Below are positions 8,044-15,719 of a stretch of 64,000 bases of DNA, piece after piece; the first letter of the stretch is position 1, and the number at the start of each line of letters is the position of its first letter. The translations under genes were made by a program, and so were the position numbers. The notes under the pieces are model-generated. The model did no database searches. It was not told the DNA's origin and saw only the letters and a list, made by a program, of their open reading frames with translations. The stretch comes from Thermogemmata fonticola (GTDB lineage: Bacteria > Planctomycetota > Planctomycetia > Gemmatales > Gemmataceae), in assembly GCF_013694095.1 (NCBI RefSeq), contig NZ_JACEFB010000007.1, forward strand, positions 62,001 to 126,000, in the 5' to 3' direction.

Positions 8044-9332
8044 TTGTCTATTTTGATGCCAGCGCCCTGGTCAAGCGTTACGTCGAAGAGGAAGGCTCCG
8101 CCTTGGTGCGGGATTTGTTGACTTCGGAACCCATAGCAGCCACGTCAGTCATTTCCCTTTTGGAACTGCCGAACGTCCGTCTGCGCCGCCGGGAGCGGAT
8201 TACCTGCAACGAGGAAGAACGCCTCCGCGAAGGGTACGAACTCCAGGTGACCTATCGCTTCGCACCGCCCGAATCCGGCCAGCGCCTGAGGGAAGCCGAC
8301 GTGGTCGCCGGTGGTCAGCCCCTGCTGCGGTTGCTCTACGCTCCCGCCGCCACCATCGCTTACATCAACCACGGCTGGAAATACGAGTGCCGGCCCCAGG
8401 GATTCCTCATCGATCTGGATTCAGGAGAACTCTTGACAGACAGCGCAGTGGAAACCCCCCGGCCTGCCTCGGCCTCAGAAGCCACGCCTCCGGAATCGCT
8501 GCGGCTGTGGGTCTGGGAAACTCAGGATTTGCTCCTCGTGCGGTTCCTCAACCCAGAACTCCGCGAGAATGACGTGGTGCAGACCAGTCTCCAGTACGCC
8601 CTCCAGCGGGGGATCGAGCAGACCTTTCAACTGGAGGAAAGGGAGCTTGGCGTGGCACGCTTGGGGGAAGGCCCGTGGAAGTCTCTGCTGTTTTACGAAG
8701 CCGCCGAAGGAAGCTTAGGAGTTCTGCGGCGCCTCATGGACGAACCATCTGCCCTGTCCGAGGTCGCCCAGTCGGCCCTGGCCATCTGCCACTACAACCC
8801 CGACGGCACCGAGCAAGCCCGCGCCTGCCAACAGGCCTGCTACGAATGCCTGCTGAGCTACACGAACCAGTTGGAAGCGAACCTCCTGAACCGCCAAGCA
8901 ATCCGCGACTTGCTCCAGCAACTCACCGCCTGCCAGGTGCAGCCGCGCCTCAGTTCTCACCGCTCCGAGGAACGCCGCAGTTACGAGGAGCACCTGGCCT
9001 ACCTCCGCGCCCGGACCCAGTCCGCCTTGGAACGGAATTTCCTGGAATTCCTGGAGCAGCACGGGTATCGGCTCCCCGCTGACGCCCAGAAGTCCCTCGC
9101 GGAACCTCGCTGCATCGCCGATTTCTTCTACCAGCCTAACGTGCTCGTCTTTTGCGACGGCCCGCCTCACGACACCTCCCACCAGCGCCGCATCGACGAG
9201 CAGCAACGCCGCGAACTGGTCGCCTGCGGCTATCGGGTGGTGGTCATCCGCTGGGACCAGGATTTCCACCAGCAAGTCCGCGCCTATCCGGAGATTTTCG
9301 GCCTGAGCCGCACGGCTCGCCCTGGAAGCTGA
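8040..9332 (+). pseudogene. Chimeric ORF: VapC N-terminus fused to helicase C-terminus (DUF1998 plus nuclease)
   Basis: 430 residues from GTG 8040. Residues 1-43 are a PIN-domain start: VYFDASALVKRY contains the first catalytic Asp, and ATSVISLLEL the second acidic position. The sequence then changes abruptly to RRERITCNEEERLREGYEL, typical of the C-terminal part of large DEAD/DEAH helicases. A DUF1998/MZB zinc motif follows (CQQACYECLLSYTNQ, about 260-275). The tail resembles a Vsr/DUF559 PD-(D/E)xK nuclease (IADFFYQPNVLVFCDGPPHD, then GYRVVVIRW). No helicase ATPase motifs are present. The simplest reading is a deletion joining a toxin gene to the 3' end of a defence helicase in frame. The nuclease tail could still fold. 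Confidence 0.7.
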
Positions 9333-9718
9333 GAGCCGCTCGAAGTCCCTGGACTTCTGCCTCATTCCGAAAGCGGTGGAGGCCAACCCGGCCACCCCCT
9401 CTCCCACCGATTCCGCCCGGCATTCCATCCCGAAGAACCGAATCGGAAAGAAAACCCTCGCTGCGCCCCCTCTGGGAAAGGCAGCAAGTCAGGTCCTCTT
9501 GAGCGGCGTCCTCCTGACCGGCGTCCTCCAGAGAGGAACCAGGTGCTGGAGCGCGACGGGAGGCCATCGGCCTCTCAGCTTCAGGGCCGCAGGACAACCT
9601 GAGGGATGGGACGTGGGACATTCACAGGCACGAGCGAGAGCTAACGGTGCCAATGAGGAGGCTCAGTCGCGTCATCCGATGGCGTTCTTGCGGCCCCGTC
9701 GGAAGCAGAGGAGGTCTG
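9333..9718. other. Gene-free stretch between the decayed locus and the CRISPR operon
   Basis: About 385 bp downstream of both converging units. Overlapping frames exist but have no recognisable protein character. A short 10-bp direct repeat (GGCGTCCTCC) occurs near 9507 and 9522. No CRISPR repeat array is present here. Confidence 0.5.
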
Positions 9719-10783
9719 TTAACGTAAGCGGTTGCGAATATAGTCAGCAACCAATTCGGTCTGTGCTTCACCTTGGGCCGTTGTAAAGACTACGAGCGGC
9801 AGAACGTTGTCGCCGGATTCGTAGCGAACGGCGATCTTCCCTTCCGCGGCGCTCAACACCCGGACGCGCGGGCCGCTGAGCGCGGCGGTATCATAAACGA
9901 TCCGTTTCACGCAATCGATGGCCGCAAGCCGATCCACGAACTTGTCCCAGCCGTGCGGCCGACGGTGCCCGAGGCTGGAAAGACCAACCTTCTCTTCCGG
10001 TGACAAATTGGCGGCCGGCGGCCAAACGGCCCGCGGTTCCAGGGCAAGTTCCTCTCGGGCCACCTGGAAGAGAAGATTTCCCGCCGCACTCAGGTAGGTG
10101 TGACCGTCGGGATCGTCTTCCACTAGGGGACGCAATTCAGGCCGACTCCTTAACCAGCTTTCTACTTCTGTGCTGGCCCGTGGCTCCTGCTCGATCCAGT
10201 CGAAGAAGTCCCGGTGCTGCAGAACAAAGCGGGCATCCCAAGCCAAGGGGAGGCGGGGCAGGCGGATAACCTCGCGGAACTGCTCGTGGATGTAGCAGAC
10301 CTCGACCTTGAGCAAGGCGCCGAGCAGGTTGAGAAAGGCGATCTCGGCCTTGAAACCGCCAGTAGCACAGAGAACAGGTTCCAGCAATTGGTCGCGTGCT
10401 CGCCGAATTGCGGCGATGGTTTCATCCACGAGGCTGCGCAGACCCCGTTGGGCGAAGCTTCCTTGGTGGTAGTGGAGCGCGTTGAGTTTGCGCTCTTCAG
10501 CTTCGCGGCAACGTCCAGCGCGCAGATAGGCCAGAAGTCGCTGCGAGCAGAATTGACCTTCTGGGGTGTCAGAATGGAGTAGGCACACGCGGTCGTCGGT
10601 GGTCAGGCCGACGGCGCGGAGCGTGTTGGTTTCGGCGCTGGCCGTAACGGGGTCAGCCGTGGTCAGCCAGGCATCGACTACTGCTGGCTCCGGCAGAGGT
10701 TTCGTGCGTTGCCAAGGAGCCCAGGGACGGTCAGGGTTGGTCAGCAGCGAGGTGCCGACAGTGCAGATCAACAAGCGGGCCAT
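9719..10783 (-). CDS. CARF-domain CRISPR ancillary protein with RelE-like C-terminus
   Basis: 354 residues. The N-terminal domain matches the APE2256/Csm6-type CARF fold that binds cyclic oligoadenylates: CTVGTSLL at residues 7-14, then VCLLHSDTPEG, then CATGGFKAEIAFLNLLGALL and YIHEQFREVIRLPRLPLAWD. The middle is helical. The last 90 or so residues (WDKFVDRLAAIDCVKRIVYD ... VRVLSAAEGKIAVRYES ... LPLVVFTTAQGEAQTELV) have the helix-strand pattern of RelE/ParE mRNA interferases. CARF-RelE effectors are known from type III systems (Cami1). It is last in the cmr operon, 27 bp after the cmr6-cmr1 fusion, with two copies of GGAGGGTTAA before its ATG. The CARF call is firm; the RelE call is moderate. 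Confidence 0.75.
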   Translation of the reverse strand: MARLLICTVGTSLLTNPDRPWAPWQRTKPLPEPAVVDAWLTTADPVTASAETNTLRAVGLTTDDRVCLLHSDTPEGQFCSQRLLAYLRAGRCREAEERKLNALHYHQGSFAQRGLRSLVDETIAAIRRARDQLLEPVLCATGGFKAEIAFLNLLGALLKVEVCYIHEQFREVIRLPRLPLAWDARFVLQHRDFFDWIEQEPRASTEVESWLRSRPELRPLVEDDPDGHTYLSAAGNLLFQVAREELALEPRAVWPPAANLSPEEKVGLSSLGHRRPHGWDKFVDRLAAIDCVKRIVYDTAALSGPRVRVLSAAEGKIAVRYESGDNVLPLVVFTTAQGEAQTELVADYIRNRLR

Positions 10784-10810
10784 AGTTAACCCTCCTCCCT
10801 ATTAACCCTC

Positions 10811-13219
10811 CTACCTATCACGCGGTCGCCATCCTCCGGGACCGCCTTTGGGTTTGCCTTGCGATTTCTGCGCACGCTGCTCGTCGGCAGCGGTCGGCCA
10901 GCGAAAGGCGATTTCCCGCTCATTCGCCGACTGCACGATCAACGGTACGATATCGCCAGCCTTCTTGTCAGCAGGCACTTCCCCGGAATTGACAATCGGA
11001 CCGGAGATATTGCTCGTCACATGACGGGCCTTCCAGCCGCCTTTCTTGGTTTTCTCCTCGAGCAAAACGGCTTCCACCCGCTCTCCCGGCTTAGGCAAAG
11101 CCGGTCCTGTGAAATGAGAAGGTGCCCGTTGAGATGGAGAGGCCGTTCCTTGACCAGGAGGAGCCGAAGGAGGTGATAAGTCGGCTCGTCTTTGCAAATC
11201 GCTGCCGAAGTCACGGAGGAATTCTTCCAGGAACGTCCGGCTGGTGTTGAGGTCGGGCAGGTGCGCTGCCGGGAAGGCAACCACGCGGACCACCCAGCCG
11301 CTGTCACGGCGTTCGATGTGGATGTGGACGGGCGAGGCATGGCGGCCTCCCATGGGACCGTGTAGCCTTCGAGGCGGTCGGTGTGTTGCAGGGTTTTGGT
11401 GCGGAAGTGGATGAGGTCGGGGTCCATGAATCTGACGAGGAAGGCCTAGGGCGAGCTTGCTCGGATTGTGCGCGCGTAGGTGGGCAGCCGATTCGTAAGC
11501 GAAGCCTACCTGGTCCAGCACGCTCCAGATATTCGGCCAGGAAAAAGCCACCTCCACAGGTCCAAGTACCTGCTGCCAAGACGGCGATTCAGCGCGAGCC
11601 GCTTGAAAGGTATTCGGCAATCCCAATCCTTGGCGCAACTGCTCGGCGCTGCGTTGGCAATTTTCGCGGGTGTAGTTTGTCAGGGAATCTGCAGCGAGGG
11701 AGCCGAAGCCTTTGCGGGCCTTGGAGCCGACGCCGCCGAAGTGGCATAGCAGCCAGAGGGCAGCCTTCGCTTGTTCCAGGGCTTGCTCTGCGGTGATTTG
11801 CCGGCCCTGTCGGGCTTTCGCGGGATCGCTAGCATCCTGGCGATTGGCAAAGTAGCGGGTCGGGCGAGCCACCAGCCGCAAGCGCCAGCGTGCTCCGGGT
11901 TCGAGGTAGTGGCGCTGCTTCCTCTGCCCTTTGCTTGTTTCATCCATGCCATAGGAGGCGTACCACAACCCCTGCGTGACCTTCCGAGGGTCCTCTCCAG
12001 GAATGCCGTGATGTGATCGCTTCTGCTCATCCTTGAAATTGGCTTTGCTTCGCTTGTCATACGGCTGAGGTGAAACGTCCCCCATCGGCTCAAGCAGAAT
12101 TCGCACGGCTCCGCTGCTGTTGGTATCGCCCCAGATGGCGGCTTCGAGTGCCCGGAGTGTTTTCACGTCAAGAAAGCCGGCGTGCATCGTCCGCCACCAC
12201 CAGCGCAGGAGTCCGCGCAGGGTGGCCGGCCGCAGGTCGCAATCCTCGGCTTGCTGATTGGCTCCAGCGAGGAAGGCGGGTGTGACCAGTTCCAGTGTGG
12301 TTTCAAAAGTCAAACGCCTTTGGCTTGGCGGCGGCGGAGCGTTCCCTTCGACAGGTCTGAAGGCGCCGTAGCCGGTGGCGGTCTTCGCACCGGCGCCGAG
12401 ATGGCAGAGGGCGCCCAGGAGCCAGTCGCGGGCCAGTTCCACCAACCGATCGGGCACATCCCTGTGGCGCTTCGCCAGAGGAAAAGTGAACGTGACACCT
12501 GGCGGCACCGCCAGGAAGTACACCGGCACCGGGTTCTCCCAGTCGCCCGGTGGATGAGCGTTGTCATTCGGCTCGGCCTGGTAGTACTCCGGGTGGTGAT
12601 TGTTGACAATGTCCACGATCAGTTTGGGCCAGGATTCCGGCCAGGCGTCGTGGAAGATGATGTTGCCGGAAGATGCCGAGATTTCGGGGGATTTGGGATC
12701 GTGGTCATCCTGGCGGCGCACTTCGGCGGGATGGTTGGGATCATGGATCTGTTGGCGGCGATCGGGGTGGGGCGCCCAGCCGAAGACGTCCTCGATGTCT
12801 CTCCAGGCTTGCTTCTGGTCCGATTGTGCCGGAAGCCAAATGGTCTCGGCATAGGCGCGGGCCATGCCCTTCAGTCCGCTGCCGGGGAGATAGGCGAAGC
12901 CGTAGAGCGGATGCAGGCAGATGCCGGCGTTTTCCAGGGCCGAGGCACGGGCCAGATGCAGCGCCAGCGGGCTGGTGGTGGTTGCTCGGAAAGCGGTGTA
13001 ACCCGGCAACGTGTTCCCAAGCGACCGGCGCCGTGCGGCTAGATCGTTCAGCAAGCCGGAGTCGCCGGACGTGCGGCAGACGTGATCCAAAGCCTGTTTC
13101 TGAGCCATCTGGTTGCCCGGAATGCTGAACTTGTCGAGTTGCAAACCGGGATGTCGCTGGGCGTCGGGTACCCGACTGAGAAGTTGGACCGTACTTTGAG
13201 GAAGGATTAATCCGTTCAT
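10811..13219 (-). CDS. Cmr6-Cmr1 fusion protein, type III-B CRISPR effector
   Basis: 802 residues. Residues 1-300 are Cmr6-like: LPGSGLKGMARAYAE (glycine-rich RAMP loop), WLLGALCHLGAGAKTATGYGAF. Residues about 305-665 are Cmr1-like: FETTLELVTPAFLAGANQ, then LRPATLRGLLRWWWRTMHAG and LEAAIWGDT, and HFGGVGSKARKGFG, with RHASPVHIHI near the end. A C-terminal segment (about 705-785) after a Pro/Ser linker has an OB/S1-like strand pattern (GERVEAVLLEEKTKKGGWKA ... IVPLIVQ). Cmr1 and Cmr6 are normally separate subunits near the 3' (target) end of the crRNA in the complex. The fused order here is Cmr6 then Cmr1. The ATG overlaps the stop of cmr5. Confidence 0.85.
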   Translation of the reverse strand: MNGLILPQSTVQLLSRVPDAQRHPGLQLDKFSIPGNQMAQKQALDHVCRTSGDSGLLNDLAARRRSLGNTLPGYTAFRATTTSPLALHLARASALENAGICLHPLYGFAYLPGSGLKGMARAYAETIWLPAQSDQKQAWRDIEDVFGWAPHPDRRQQIHDPNHPAEVRRQDDHDPKSPEISASSGNIIFHDAWPESWPKLIVDIVNNHHPEYYQAEPNDNAHPPGDWENPVPVYFLAVPPGVTFTFPLAKRHRDVPDRLVELARDWLLGALCHLGAGAKTATGYGAFRPVEGNAPPPPSQRRLTFETTLELVTPAFLAGANQQAEDCDLRPATLRGLLRWWWRTMHAGFLDVKTLRALEAAIWGDTNSSGAVRILLEPMGDVSPQPYDKRSKANFKDEQKRSHHGIPGEDPRKVTQGLWYASYGMDETSKGQRKQRHYLEPGARWRLRLVARPTRYFANRQDASDPAKARQGRQITAEQALEQAKAALWLLCHFGGVGSKARKGFGSLAADSLTNYTRENCQRSAEQLRQGLGLPNTFQAARAESPSWQQVLGPVEVAFSWPNIWSVLDQVGFAYESAAHLRAHNPSKLALGLPRQIHGPRPHPLPHQNPATHRPPRRLHGPMGGRHASPVHIHIERRDSGWVVRVVAFPAAHLPDLNTSRTFLEEFLRDFGSDLQRRADLSPPSAPPGQGTASPSQRAPSHFTGPALPKPGERVEAVLLEEKTKKGGWKARHVTSNISGPIVNSGEVPADKKAGDIVPLIVQSANEREIAFRWPTAADEQRAQKSQGKPKGGPGGWRPRDR

Positions 13220-13629
13220 GATTCCTCTCCTTCCGTCAGTCCCTCGGCCTCGGCGAAGCGGTTGAGCCAGACGAGATACGCTAGCACCTCATCGGTCGCC
13301 CGGCGGAGAAAGTCGGAGTTGCCCTGGATGATCCGCTCCAGAAGGTCGTCCGGTTCACCCTTTCGAGGCGGGATGCGCGTCTTTATCCAGTCGCTCAGTT
13401 CGGCGAGCAGCCCCGGCGCGTAGTCTTTCGCCTTCAGGAATGCCAGGGCCTGTCCCAGGCCGGCGGCCAGAATGCGCGTCGGCAGCTTTTTGACCTGCCC
13501 GCCGAACTTCTTGGGGTCCTGCCTCTCATGCTGGTCTTGCTTCTGCTTGGCTCGCTGGACCGCATTCCAGGCATGGTTGGCTCGGCGCTGGTCGAGCGTT
13601 TGCGCGGAATCATTCGTTGTTTCTGCCAT
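13216..13629 (-). CDS. cmr5: Cmr5, small subunit of the type III-B effector
   Basis: 137 residues, mostly helical. The Cmr5 signature is clear: QVKKLPTRILAAGLGQALAF in the middle and RATDEVLAYLVWLNRFAEAE near the end. Cmr5 forms the helical belly filament beside Cmr4 in the Cmr complex. It starts 12 bp after cmr4 ends, and its stop overlaps the start of the cmr6-cmr1 fusion. Length is normal for the family. Confidence 0.9.
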   Translation of the reverse strand: MAETTNDSAQTLDQRRANHAWNAVQRAKQKQDQHERQDPKKFGGQVKKLPTRILAAGLGQALAFLKAKDYAPGLLAELSDWIKTRIPPRKGEPDDLLERIIQGNSDFLRRATDEVLAYLVWLNRFAEAEGLTEGEES

Positions 13630-13641
13630 GGCGCACTCTCC

Positions 13642-14574
13642 TTATCCGTTGATGTCAAGCCGCACGGCACACAGCCCTTTGCCGATCGTCTCATCTCCGC
13701 CGATTTGCAGCACAGACGGCATGTTGTCACGCAGGTACTGGAGGATTTGCTGGGCGCTCCTGTTGTGCCCATCCCGGCGGCTGGAGCTGGCCAGCACGAC
13801 GGAGTAAAAGAGTGTCTCGGCGGGCAGGAATTCCTCGTAAAAGAGTGCTCCGGATTTGACTGTCTTGCGTTCGTAATCCAAGCCGACGCGGGCGACGATC
13901 TCAGTGGCATGTCGGGCGAAGTGGGTGAAGTCATCGTTATGCAAAACGACGAGGTGGCTCTGCAATCGTTTTTGCGTCGCATCATCCGCTACCGCGTGTT
14001 GCGACAGCCAGGCAGCAAATGCATCAGCATCGCCCGTTCGCTTGAACTCGAATTCTTCCAGGACCAGCTTATCGCCGTCGATGAGCAATGGGCTGTTTTG
14101 CTGGCACAGCGCCCACTCTTTCTTGTCCTCGGACGGCCACTCAGCAGAGAGATTCAGCGCGTTGCCGTTTGGCAGCGCTAGCTTCAAGTCCCGTTTGAGT
14201 CGTTCCAGCACAGCCCGGCAGGTGACCCAGGCAAAGACCCCTTTGAGCGAGCGGACTGGGAAGGCCAGGATGCGGGCGTCCGTCAGGCTGAGAGCGCCGG
14301 CGTGTTTGTCCGCTTCGGCGGTTTCTGGACCGAAGGCTGCGAACAAGTCGGCATTGTTTCCTCCCCGCCTTCGACAGGCGTCCCGGAGGATGCCCTTGAG
14401 GGTCGAGCCGGGGATGATGGGCCATTGGGTGTGGCGTTCGCGCTGCACGGGCAGGTCCACGGTGCCCAGGGCCGTACCTGATCCCGGATGCAAGCCGGTC
14501 TGGGCGTGGATGAACAGCAAGGCACCCGCTTGAGGGTCTGTTTGTGTCGAAGAGTTGGTTGTCGCTTCACTCAT
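13642..14574 (-). CDS. cmr4: Cmr4, backbone RAMP subunit and target RNase
   Basis: 310 residues. It has the Cmr4 start LLFIHAQTGLHPGSGTALG followed by VDLPVQRERHTQWP and IPGSTLKGILRDA, then FPVRSLKGVFAWVTC. Cmr4 forms the crRNA-binding backbone and cuts target RNA at 6-nt steps; the catalytic Asp of the family lies in the N-terminal loop region. The ATG at 14574 overlaps the cmr3 stop (ATGA), with GGAG about ten bases upstream; a TTG nine bases further up is less likely. Confidence 0.92.
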   Translation of the reverse strand: MSEATTNSSTQTDPQAGALLFIHAQTGLHPGSGTALGTVDLPVQRERHTQWPIIPGSTLKGILRDACRRRGGNNADLFAAFGPETAEADKHAGALSLTDARILAFPVRSLKGVFAWVTCRAVLERLKRDLKLALPNGNALNLSAEWPSEDKKEWALCQQNSPLLIDGDKLVLEEFEFKRTGDADAFAAWLSQHAVADDATQKRLQSHLVVLHNDDFTHFARHATEIVARVGLDYERKTVKSGALFYEEFLPAETLFYSVVLASSSRRDGHNRSAQQILQYLRDNMPSVLQIGGDETIGKGLCAVRLDING

Positions 14575-15719
14575 GGGTTCCAAACTCCTGTTAGGCAGCA
14601 GCCCCAGCCGAGTTGGCGATCCTCATCGCTTTCGGCCAGGCTCTGCGGCCAAGGGTTGGGGCCAGATTCCAGGAAATACACACTGCCAGCGGGGACGGCG
14701 AAGCGGGTCGGTTTGGGTCCGCCACGGGCCAGGTCCCAGCCGGAGAAGGCGAGCGAACCGGGCACTGCCGCTGCTACCAGGCAGCCGTTCAAAGCCTGGG
14801 GTTTCCAGCCGGCCTGGAAGGGACAGGGCGTTGTCAGCAGCACGAGCGGTTTCTGCTTCTCGCCCTGGGGTCGTTGATTTGGCCAGGCAAAAGACTGAGG
14901 CAAGGAGTGCACCTTCACCTGTTTCCCCTCGCCGCCGAGTGGCAAATGGGTGATGTTGCGGAGCAGTTCTGGGTCGGCAATCTCGGCTGGCAGGACGACC
15001 TCCACGTAGAGAAACACATCCTGCTTCAAGGCGAGAAAACTCAGGCTGTAAATTTGCGACTCGGCGGCAGTCAAGCGGTCAGGGTGGATGCCGATCCCTG
15101 TGCGGTGGTCGAAGGCGAACAACTTGCTTGCGGGAACCACCGCCTCAGCGGCCACCTCCTCGCCCCGCAGGAACTGCTCCAGACCGGCTGGTGTGAGGTA
15201 TCCCTCTGCTGGCTCCGTGACGGCCAGCTCCTTGAGCCACAGCGGACGTAGGCCTTGCTGATCCTGCGGGGGGAACCAGCCGGGAAGCTGCCCGTCAGGC
15301 AGGGGATGGAGCCGTCGCAGTCTGTCCACCGATCCTTTTTTGGGCTTGTGCAGGATCGCCGGCGCAGGGACGAGCACCTCGTATTTCTCATGTTTCTCTT
15401 GTTCCTCTTTTTCCTGATTGAGCCAGCGGGCCAGCCACGGTCCGCGCACGACAACCTGGCCGATCCAGTGGTGATCTGGTTGACAGGTTTGTTTTACCGC
15501 CTCGGCAAACGACCGACCTTCCCCGAGGGCGTGTCGGAGACGGGCGAAGTCGCACCTCGCCTCTTGTAACAGTGCCTGGCGGATGGCGCCGGCGACCGTC
15601 TGCGGTAAAGGCAAGCCGCTTACGATCTGCTCCGTACCGACACGGAACGGCCGGCCGTCGCGGAAAAAAAGCACGTCGAGCGGTTCCAGACCGAGAGCTA
15701 CGGTGGTGGCCATGCTCAT
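14571..15719 (-). CDS. cmr3: Cmr3, RAMP subunit of the type III-B effector
   Basis: 382 residues. The N-terminus LEPLDVLFFRDGRPF followed by SGLPLPQTVAGAIRQAL is the Cmr3 signature. Later segments include LPLGGEGKQV and the C-terminal GWDLARGGPKPTRFAVPAGS. Cmr3 caps the 5' crRNA handle together with Cmr2. The start chosen, ATG 15719, overlaps the cmr2 stop as ATGA; ATG 15713 is possible. Length is typical. Confidence 0.92.
   Translation of the reverse strand: MSMATTVALGLEPLDVLFFRDGRPFRVGTEQIVSGLPLPQTVAGAIRQALLQEARCDFARLRHALGEGRSFAEAVKQTCQPDHHWIGQVVVRGPWLARWLNQEKEEQEKHEKYEVLVPAPAILHKPKKGSVDRLRRLHPLPDGQLPGWFPPQDQQGLRPLWLKELAVTEPAEGYLTPAGLEQFLRGEEVAAEAVVPASKLFAFDHRTGIGIHPDRLTAAESQIYSLSFLALKQDVFLYVEVVLPAEIADPELLRNITHLPLGGEGKQVKVHSLPQSFAWPNQRPQGEKQKPLVLLTTPCPFQAGWKPQALNGCLVAAAVPGSLAFSGWDLARGGPKPTRFAVPAGSVYFLESGPNPWPQSLAESDEDRQLGWGCCLTGVWNP

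Noticed and set aside
12182-13042. A 286-codon plus-strand frame opposite the cmr6-cmr1 fusion
   Set aside because: Shadow of a firmly identified CRISPR gene.
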